A stretch of 6,909 nucleotides of DNA from Phycisphaerales bacterium (GTDB taxonomy: Bacteria > Planctomycetota > Phycisphaerae > Phycisphaerales > SM1A02). A model generated the notes under the pieces. The model saw nothing but the letters and a program-made list of their open reading frames with translations. It did no database searches and was not told the DNA's origin. The stretch is taken from positions 1-6,909 of the forward strand of contig JASMLY010000054.1 of the NCBI GenBank assembly GCA_030748455.1, in the 5' to 3' direction. Of the stretch, positions 1 to 5,125 are shown piece by piece (position 1 is the first letter of the stretch; every line of letters begins with the position of its first letter). The position numbers were made by a program, and so were the translations under genes.

Positions 1-207
1 TTTCTTCTTCCAAATGGTGAACTTGCTTACTTTGAATATCTTGGAATGAGGACGCTGAAGAGAACCTTTGGTCTCCCGTCGATTCGAAAAGAAACAAAAC
101 AACGCACAATTGATATTAACAATCGTTATCAAAACCAAAAAGGTGAGCAGCAAACTGTTTGGCGCAATTTGCCATCATGCAGGGTTGTTCGATTAAAAGG
201 ATGTTAA
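1..207 (+). CDS. C-terminal end of an unrecognised protein (partial at left edge)
   Basis: Frame 1 is open from the first base to a TAA at 205-207, giving the last 68 residues of a protein whose start lies outside the window. The other two plus-strand frames close within the first 50 bases. The peptide is basic and polar, with a Tyr/Phe-rich start (ELAYFEYLGMRTLKRTFG) and a Lys/Gln/Asn-rich middle. I recognise no domain and no membrane segment. Support for a real gene is positional: its stop overlaps the ATG of the next gene (ATGTTAA, 201-207), a layout typical of translationally coupled operon genes. A 68-codon open run could still occur by chance. No function is proposed. Confidence 0.55.
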   Translation, partial: FLLPNGELAYFEYLGMRTLKRTFGLPSIRKETKQRTIDINNRYQNQKGEQQTVWRNLPSCRVVRLKGC

Positions 208-617
208 TAGAGCGAGTTACAGCCAAAGATTGTTATTTATTGAGGGAAACGATATTGCGTCCAGGCCAACCAAAAGAAAACTGGACGTTCGAAGCGGACG
301 ATGATGCAAGAACGATTCACCTTGCAGTAAAACACGATGGCGTAATCATTGCAATTGTTTCCTTGCTTCCTGAAGAAAAAGAGGGGTGTCCATTGCGTTT
401 GCGCGGCATGGCAGTAGCCGAAAAATATCGCAGGCAAGGTGTCGGACAAAAACTTCTTATCGCACTTCTTAAAATGGTTAACGAATGTGTGTGGTGTACA
501 GCGCGCAAAAATGTCGTTGATTTTTATTTAAAAAACGGGTTTGTGATTTTTGGCGACGAATTCACTATGAACGATATGCCACATGTGTATATGCGACGAG
601 ACCTACCCCTTAGCTGA
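201..617 (+). CDS. GNAT-family N-acetyltransferase
   Basis: This encodes a 138-residue single-domain protein of the GCN5-related N-acetyltransferase fold, which moves an acetyl group from acetyl-CoA to an amine; the substrate is not predictable. Visible features are an N-terminal beta-alpha unit ([22 protein letters not shown]), the motif A strand [18 protein letters not shown] with the pyrophosphate-binding R/Q-x-x-G-x-G element at about residues 77-82, and a motif B end ([11 protein letters not shown], about 108-118) with a Tyr in the usual place. The ATG at 201 is preferred because the domain begins right there and it overlaps the upstream stop. An in-frame TTG at 159 (AAGGTGAG 11 bp upstream) or ATG at 177 would add 14 or 8 residues with no family counterpart. 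The TGA stop lies inside the 3' end of the convergent prfB. Confidence 0.85.
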   Translation: MLIERVTAKDCYLLRETILRPGQPKENWTFEADDDARTIHLAVKHDGVIIAIVSLLPEEKEGCPLRLRGMAVAEKYRRQGVGQKLLIALLKMVNECVWCTARKNVVDFYLKNGFVIFGDEFTMNDMPHVYMRRDLPLS

Positions 618-1710
618 ACGCCGCCTTTTTAACTCTGCATCGATAAAACCCTCAAGCGATCCGTCTAATACTGTTTGAGGGTTTCCGACTTCATGATTTG
701 TGCGGTGATCTTTAACACGGTTATCGTAAATGACGTAACTTCGAATTTGGGTTCCCCAACCTTGGTCAACAGCACCGCCAGTTGCTTGGTCGAGTTCTGC
801 TTGACGCCGTTCTTCTTCAAGTTGCTCTAACTTTGCTTGCAAAATTCGCATCGCTTGCTTACGGTTTTGTAGTTGTGCTTTGTGCGTTGAACTAACAACC
901 ATAATGCCAGTTGGTTTGTGCACAATTCGAACGGCAGATGCAACCTTGTTTACGTTTTGGCCACCAGGACCAGAAGAACGAGCGAATGTTGTAAATTCGA
1001 TATCTTTATCATCGATTTCGACATCCTGTTCATCAAACTCAGGGATAACATCAACAGTAGCAAAACTTGTTTGCCTTTTCCCTTGAGCATTAAAAGGAGA
1101 GACACGCGCAAGTCGGTGAGTGCCTCGTTCACAACTCATATAACCGTAAGCCATAGGTCCCTTGATGAGATAAGTTACCTCGCTGATTCCAACTTCAGTC
1201 CCGTGAGTTGTGCTGACTTCTTCAACTTTAAAATGCATCTGTTCCCAGTAACTTTTATACATTCGATCAAGCATTGATGCCCAATCATCCGCCTCGGTGC
1301 CACCATCTCGAGATTGAATAGACACGAAGCAGTTTCGGTGATCGTGCTTGCCATTCAATAGAGATTGCGTCTCGACCTTATCCATGCGCTTCTGCATCTT
1401 GAAGAGTTGTTCATCTACTTCGGTGAGCAAATCTTCGTCTCCCGCTTCTTTTGCGAGTTCATACCCAACCATGGAATCTTCGAAGTCAGCAATGACATCT
1501 TCTAAATCGCTTGTTTGCGCTTTTAGAACCTTGTATTCATCGATTACTTTCTGAGCAGCACTCTGGCTGTCCCAGAACCCCGCCCCATTCATATCTTGTT
1601 GTAATTTCTCTCTTTTTTCTACTTTTGCATCGTAGTCAAAGAGAATCACGAATCGTCAAAATCCGCGCCTCTAGGTCGTCAATAATTGGCTGATGTGCTT
1701 CAAAATGCAT
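603..1710 (-). CDS. prfB: Peptide chain release factor 2, expressed through a programmed +1 frameshift
   Basis: RF2 recognises UGA and UAA stop codons in the ribosomal A site and triggers peptide release. The gene has two frames. A first frame of 24 codons (ATG at 1710) ends at TGA 1638-1636. After a +1 slip at CTT TGA C, translation continues from GAC 1637 to TAG 605-603, giving 368 residues against about 365 in E. coli. In merged numbering the SPF stop-recognition tripeptide is at about 204-206 and GGQ (in [11 protein letters not shown]), which acts in the peptidyl-transferase centre, at about 249-251, nearly the E. coli positions. [16 protein letters not shown] and a C-terminal [10 protein letters not shown] are also family-typical. 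The protein would lack its N-terminus if started only at the in-frame GTG 1649. An in-frame ATG at 1719 is an alternative start but lies in a putative promoter repeat. No Shine-Dalgarno sequence is evident upstream. Confidence 0.95.
1635..1641 (-). other. prfB programmed +1 ribosomal frameshift site (CTT TGA C)
   Basis: Reading the minus strand, the first frame ends ...CGT GAT TCT CTT TGA and continues in the +1 frame as GAC TAC GAT GCA AAA (DYDAK). The CUU UGA C heptamer is identical to the E. coli prfB slip site, and it falls at codon 25 as against codon 26 there. Known mechanism: when RF2 is scarce, slow decoding of UGA lets the CUU-bound tRNA slip onto UUU, so RF2 controls its own synthesis. 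The AGGGGG-type internal Shine-Dalgarno element of E. coli is not present here; the closest complementarity is GTGAT ending three bases before CTT. Confidence 0.93.
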
Positions 1711-1715
1711 GGTGG

Positions 1716-1758
1716 GCATAGTATCAGAAGGGTGCTTCGTGTACTCTGCCTACTATGC
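1716..1758. promoter_or_regulatory. Divergent prfB/aminotransferase control region with 8-bp inverted repeat
   Basis: GCATAGTA (1716-1723) and TACTATGC (1751-1758) form a perfect inverted repeat separated by 27 bp. Read toward each gene, both arms present TACTAT, a reasonable -10 hexamer. On the minus strand this would place a transcript start next to the prfB ATG at 1710 (near-leaderless). On the plus strand it would start about 20 bp before ATG 1782. I see no convincing -35 box on either side. Alternatively, the two arms are half-sites for a symmetric DNA-binding protein. Either reading argues that the ATGs inside the arms (1719 minus, 1755 plus) are not the true starts. The functional assignment is inference. 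Confidence 0.4.
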
Positions 1759-1781
1759 AAACATCGACTATCCTTCCTGAC

Positions 1782-2984
1782 ATGGAAATATCAAACAGAG
1801 CTAAATCAATACCTCCTTCAATCACCTTGGCAATCAGTGCTCAAGTGAAAGAGATGAAAGCGCAAGGCAAAGATGTTATTGCCTTTGGTGCAGGCGAGCC
1901 CGACTTCGACACCCCCGGAAAGATAACACAGGCAGCAATTGACTCCCTTAACTCGGGAGCAACACATTACATGCCATCTTCTGGAACGCCGGAAGCGCGT
2001 GAGGCAATTGCAAACAAATTGCGCAGCGAAAATAATATTGATTGCACTCAAGCAAACATATCAATTAACTCTGGTGCAAAAATGTCAATCAATTTAGCGT
2101 TGATGTCCATTCTTGATGCGGGCAAGGGTCAAGAAGTTGTTGTACCAACACCAGCTTGGGTTAGTTACAAACCAATGATTGAACTTGCGGGTGGGACAAT
2201 GGTTGAAGTGGCCACTACTGTGGAAACAGGTTTCAAGTGTACGCCCGAAGAAATTGAATCGGCGATTACACCAAACACAAAAGCAATCATGATTAATACG
2301 CCAAGCAATCCTTGCGGGACGATGTATACACCTGAAGAACTTAAAGCGATTGCAAAAATGCTTGAGCGACATCCGGACGTTTATATTATTAGCGATGAAA
2401 TTTACGACAAACTTATTTACAGCGACATCGAACATTTTTCACTTGGCTCAATTCCAGAGATAGCGCACCAAGTTATTACGATTAACGGGCTGTCAAAAGC
2501 GTTCGCAATGACTGGTTGGAGAGTTGGGTACGCTTGTGCTCCTGAAAATGTTGCAAAAGCAATGAATACGCTACAAAGCCAAATCAATACGTCGATTACA
2601 AGTTTTTGTTATGCAACGATTCCGGTGGCGCTTGAAATGGGCGAAGAAGTAGAATCGATGCGACAGGTGTTTGCAAAACGCGCGGCTCTTATGTTTTCGT
2701 TAATTCAAAAGTGGCCAAACGTACAGTGCGCTCAACCAACAGGTGCGTTTTATGCGTTTCCAAAAATTTCGTATTACTTTGGGAAAATATCTCCAGCAGG
2801 AACAGAAATTACTGATTCGGTGAACTTTACCAAGGCGTTACTTGATGAAACGAGTGTCGCGGTTGTTCCCGGAACGGACTTTGGCGGTTGTGGACCCGAT
2901 CACATTCGACTTTCGTTTGCTTGTAGTGAAGACCAAATCGAAGAAGGCGTCGCCAAAATAGGCGCTTGGCTCGCTCAGTTTTAA
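1782..2984 (+). CDS. Class I (subgroup I-beta-like) aspartate/prephenate aminotransferase
   Basis: This is a 400-residue cytoplasmic PLP enzyme transferring the amino group between aspartate (or glutamate) and a 2-oxo acid. Landmarks from ATG 1782: GAGEPDFDTP (37-46), NTPSNPCG with the PLP-contacting Asn at 176, SDEIYDKL with Asp205 binding the pyridine nitrogen and Tyr208, GLSKAFAMTGWRVGY with Schiff-base Lys239 and Arg247, VVPGTDFG (361-368), and HIRLSFA with substrate-carboxylate Arg376. The order and wording match Thermus-type AspC. The YYFGK...ITDS segment near 331-346 recalls plant and bacterial I-beta enzymes that also aminate prephenate, so that activity is possible. An in-frame ATG at 1755 would add nine residues; 1782 fits family starts (MEISNRAK) better. 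Neither start has a clear Shine-Dalgarno sequence. It is transcribed alone, divergent from prfB and convergent with serA. Confidence 0.9.
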   Translation: MEISNRAKSIPPSITLAISAQVKEMKAQGKDVIAFGAGEPDFDTPGKITQAAIDSLNSGATHYMPSSGTPEAREAIANKLRSENNIDCTQANISINSGAKMSINLALMSILDAGKGQEVVVPTPAWVSYKPMIELAGGTMVEVATTVETGFKCTPEEIESAITPNTKAIMINTPSNPCGTMYTPEELKAIAKMLERHPDVYIISDEIYDKLIYSDIEHFSLGSIPEIAHQVITINGLSKAFAMTGWRVGYACAPENVAKAMNTLQSQINTSITSFCYATIPVALEMGEEVESMRQVFAKRAALMFSLIQKWPNVQCAQPTGAFYAFPKISYYFGKISPAGTEITDSVNFTKALLDETSVAVVPGTDFGGCGPDHIRLSFACSEDQIEEGVAKIGAWLAQF

Positions 2985-2990
2985 AACAAT

Positions 2991-3030
2991 CCCGCGGGTC
3001 GTTTATTTTGAATCGCGGGTCGTTTATTTT
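2991..3030. terminator. Candidate bidirectional intrinsic terminator between aminotransferase and serA
   Basis: CCCGCG (2991-2996) pairs with CGCGGG (3014-3019), a 6-bp all-GC stem with a 17-base loop. On the plus strand it is followed by TCGTTTATTTT; on the minus strand the same stem is followed by ATTGTTTT. T-rich tails on both sides and the tail-to-tail gene ends fit a shared terminator. The loop is long and the tails are interrupted, so strength is uncertain. An overlapping palindrome, CCCGCGGG (2991-2998), competes for pairing. Confidence 0.5.
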
Positions 3031-3034
3031 GAAT
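2993..3034. repeat. Exact 21-bp tandem duplication (two copies)
   Basis: Two identical, directly adjacent 21-bp units occupy 2993-3013 and 3014-3034. Each begins CGCGGGTCG and ends TTTTGAAT. They fill nearly all of the 49-bp gap between the aminotransferase stop and the serA stop; the last base of copy two is the first base of the serA stop complement (TTA, 3034-3036). The GC-rich head plus T-rich tail of each unit supplies the material for the terminator hairpin, so this looks like a local duplication inside a terminator rather than a mobile element. Confidence 0.95.
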
Positions 3035-4635
3035 TAAATCTCAGCACTCGCAACTTTAGAAACACCTTCGATGGAGGAAAGTTTGTCAAGTAAATCATCG
3101 CTTGGCACAGTATTCGTCTTGATTATCATCATTGCAATACCATCCTTGTCACCGTGACCAATCACCATCTCATCGATGTTGACTTCTGCACCGCCCAATA
3201 TTTCGCCGACCTTGCCGACCATGCCAGGAGTATCGTTATTGAAGAGCGCAATCATGTGTCCAGATGGCACCATGTCAAAACGTCGACCCTCAATATTGGT
3301 AACGCGTGGCAAACCATCGGCGTGTACGGTGCCTTCGATAGTGTGTTCGTTTTCGCCTTGAGTTTTGATTATCAATGAATCAACAACATCTGTTGCCCCA
3401 ACAACAGTGGAAACAGTTACCCCAAGTTCTCGCGCCATCGCAGAAACATTGATAATAGAAACGGGTTCATCGCACATTTGTTGTAAAAGTGCAACAAGTG
3501 CGTACCTAGCAATCGTGTCCGCCTTACCAGCAGTCGCCTTGCCGCGAAGTTCAACTGTAACCTCTCTTGTATTTGTAATAGTTGCAACCGTGCCAAGCAA
3601 CGTAATCATTCTCTGGGCAAGTTCTACGTATGTTCGTTGTCGTTTGTTGAGTTCAAGATCAAGACCACCAGCATTTACAGCACTGTCTAAGCCCTCTCCC
3701 TGCAAATAACGAAGTAACGATGCACAAGCGTTCACTGCAACTGCTTCTTGGGCTTCCACTGTTGATGCGCCAAGGTGAGGCGTACATAAAACCTTTGGAT
3801 GTGAACGGAAGGGGTGATCTTCAGCAGGCGGTTCAGACAAATAGACATCTATTGCTGCACCAGCACACCTGTTTTCGTCAAGCGCTTCAATTAGTGCCTC
3901 TTCATCAACGATACCACCGCGAGCAGCGTTTACTACAAGCAAACCATCTTTGCAAATTGCAAATTGTTCTTTGCCGAGCATGCCTTTTGTTTGCTCAGTT
4001 CTTGGAACATGGAAAGTCACTATGTCAACTTGCTTGATGAGATCATCAAACGATTGCATCATTCGTACTTGCCCATCAAGCGCGGATGTTTCTTTCATAA
4101 ACGGGTCAAATCCGAGAACCTCCATGCCAAAAGCAAGCGCCCTTCTTGCAATCGCCTGACCGATTCGTCCCATCCCAACTATGCCAAGCGTACGCCCAGC
4201 GAGTTGAACGCCTACAAAACTAGCCCTATCCCAGCCACCATCCCGAAATATCGCATTAGAACTAGAAACATTTCTCGCTAAGGAAATCATGAGGGCAAAT
4301 GCGTGTTCAGCCGTTGTAATCGTCGATGCTGAGGCAGAATTCATGACTGCTACCCCATATTTTGTTGCTGCTTGCAAGTCGATGTTGTCGACCCCCACTC
4401 CTGCTCTAGCAATGCCTTTTAACTGACATTCTGGAGTATTGAAGCATTTATCAAGGATTTCCTCTGGTAATTTGACCGCTGATCGTACAATTACACCATC
4501 TGAGGCCGAAACAGCACCAACGAGTTCATCGCCCGTAAGTCCTGTATTTTCAATTACTTCTACGTTTGGCTGTGATTTTAGGAACGTTGCACCCTCTGGA
4601 GCGAGTTTGTCGGCGATTAGAATTTTAATGGGCAT
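3034..4635 (-). CDS. serA: D-3-phosphoglycerate dehydrogenase (long form with ASB and ACT domains)
   Basis: SerA oxidises 3-phosphoglycerate to 3-phosphohydroxypyruvate with NAD+, the first step of serine synthesis, in the cytoplasm. From ATG 4635 it has 533 residues, close to the usual 525-530 of the long form. Order: N-terminal substrate-binding part (MPIKILIADKLAPEG), Rossmann NAD domain with GMGRIG at 154-159, catalytic Arg239 in NAARGGIVDE, Glu268 in SEPP and His287 in TPHLGAST, then an allosteric substrate-binding domain (about 320-450) and a C-terminal ACT domain (about 458-533, FNNDTPGMVGKVGEIL), which commonly mediates serine feedback. The frame stays open 29 codons upstream of ATG 4635, but that extension is not family-like. 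AGGT lies 8 bp before the ATG as a weak ribosome binding site. It is divergent from rpsO. Confidence 0.95.
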   Translation of the reverse strand: MPIKILIADKLAPEGATFLKSQPNVEVIENTGLTGDELVGAVSASDGVIVRSAVKLPEEILDKCFNTPECQLKGIARAGVGVDNIDLQAATKYGVAVMNSASASTITTAEHAFALMISLARNVSSSNAIFRDGGWDRASFVGVQLAGRTLGIVGMGRIGQAIARRALAFGMEVLGFDPFMKETSALDGQVRMMQSFDDLIKQVDIVTFHVPRTEQTKGMLGKEQFAICKDGLLVVNAARGGIVDEEALIEALDENRCAGAAIDVYLSEPPAEDHPFRSHPKVLCTPHLGASTVEAQEAVAVNACASLLRYLQGEGLDSAVNAGGLDLELNKRQRTYVELAQRMITLLGTVATITNTREVTVELRGKATAGKADTIARYALVALLQQMCDEPVSIINVSAMARELGVTVSTVVGATDVVDSLIIKTQGENEHTIEGTVHADGLPRVTNIEGRRFDMVPSGHMIALFNNDTPGMVGKVGEILGGAEVNIDEMVIGHGDKDGIAMMIIKTNTVPSDDLLDKLSSIEGVSKVASAEI

Positions 4636-4712
4636 GTGTTTGGACCTGCGGTGGTAGTAAATAGGCTCGAATTCTGGTAAACTTGTCGATTCAGAATAAG
4701 TTGAGGAAAAAA
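4636..4712. promoter_or_regulatory. Divergent serA/rpsO control region
   Basis: These 77 bp separate the two start codons and should hold both promoters. I see no well-spaced -35/-10 pair on either strand. The best A/T-rich -10 candidates are TAAATA on plus and TATTTA on minus at the same place (4658-4663). On the rpsO side a 6-bp inverted repeat, ATTCTG (4671-4676) and CAGAAT (4692-4697), sits just before the rpsO ribosome binding site. Confidence 0.35.
4702..4707 (+). promoter_or_regulatory. rpsO ribosome binding site (TGAGGA)
   Basis: TGAGGA ends 5 bp before ATG 4713, standard spacing. It decides the rpsO start: the longer open frame from TTG 4683 would put this element inside the coding sequence and add ten residues not seen in S15. 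Confidence 0.8.
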
Positions 4713-4970
4713 ATGACAACAATGACGATTGATAAAACAGATTTTAAGCGACACGACAGCGATTGTGGCTCACCCGAGGTACAAATTGCTTCATTGACTG
4801 CTCGAATTACGGAATTAAACGAGCATCTAAAAGAACACAAACATGACAGGCACTCAAGAAGAGGCCTCATCATGATGGTTGGTAAACGAAACAGATTGCT
4901 TAAATACCTTTCACGAACAAACCGCGAAGCGTATCAGGCAACGATTAAGAAACTAGGTCTGCGTAAATAA
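4713..4970 (+). CDS. rpsO: 30S ribosomal protein S15
   Basis: S15 is a primary binder of the 16S rRNA central domain and helps form the small-subunit platform. The 85-residue product is near the usual 88-89, slightly short at the N-terminus. Diagnostic stretches are [22 protein letters not shown] (shown here as motif SPEVQ...LTARI, about 20-33), the rRNA-contacting [11 protein letters not shown] at about 42-52, [12 protein letters not shown] (55-66) and the terminal KLGLRK. The start is set by the ribosome binding site 5 bp upstream; ATG 4722 is possible but less well spaced. It lies upstream of pnp with a 155-bp spacer, the widespread rpsO-pnp order, and the two are probably co-transcribed. 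Confidence 0.96.
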   Translation: MTTMTIDKTDFKRHDSDCGSPEVQIASLTARITELNEHLKEHKHDRHSRRGLIMMVGKRNRLLKYLSRTNREAYQATIKKLGLRK

Positions 4971-5017
4971 GCGGACATAAACTATCCGCAGTTCTCTACT
5001 TGCACACCTGCATCTAA

Positions 5018-5070
5018 GAGTGGCAGTGGACAAGCGATAGTCGAGACCTATCTTTTGTCTTCTGCCTCTT
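5018..5070 (+). ncRNA. Long imperfect hairpin in the rpsO-pnp spacer (candidate RNase III-type leader)
   Basis: Arms 5018-5040 and 5048-5070 face each other without bulges: 23 opposed positions, 20 paired (three are G-U) and three 1x1 mismatches, around a 7-base loop (TCGAGAC). Perfect blocks include GATAG/CTATC, GACAA/TTGTC and GGCAG/CTGCC. There is no T-run after it, so it is not an intrinsic terminator. In E. coli a comparable duplex at this place in the pnp leader is cut by RNase III, after which PNPase destabilises its own mRNA. The same role here is inferred from structure and position. Confidence 0.7.
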
Positions 5071-5110
5071 GAATTGTAGAACGAAACGTAGCGTGGGAAC
5101 TGCCAAACAA

Positions 5111-5116
5111 GAGGAG
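5111..5116 (+). promoter_or_regulatory. pnp ribosome binding site (GAGGAG)
   Basis: GAGGAG, preceded by AA one base earlier in AAGAGGAG, ends 9 bp before ATG 5126. It is the strongest Shine-Dalgarno match in the window and fixes the pnp start. Confidence 0.85.
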
Positions 5117-5125
5117 TACTTCAAA

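Noticed and set aside
159..200. TTG 159 as start of the GNAT gene
   Set aside because: It would overlap the upstream frame by 49 bp and add 14 residues before the domain. The AAGGTGAG upstream keeps it possible, but ATG 201 is simpler.
918..1277. 119-codon plus-strand open frame opposite prfB
   Set aside because: It lies entirely antisense to conserved RF2 codons including the SPF and GGQ regions, has no ribosome binding site and resembles no family.
1649..1649. GTG 1649 as the natural prfB start
   Set aside because: It would remove the conserved RF2 N-terminal helix. The frameshift explanation restores normal length and uses a CTT TGA C site that is unlikely by chance exactly there.
4636..4722. 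29-codon N-terminal extension of SerA
   Set aside because: The extension crosses the rpsO control region and overlaps the rpsO start. SerA proteins start at the MPIKILIADK-type strand.
4971..4989. GCGGA...TCCGC hairpin just after the rpsO stop as a terminator
   Set aside because: Only five base pairs with a nine-base loop and no T-run after it; co-transcription with pnp is more likely.
5055..5082. Possible promoter for pnp (TTGTCT, 16 bp, TAGAAC)
   Set aside because: It is a poor match to consensus and its -35 lies inside the hairpin arm; chance similarity cannot be excluded.
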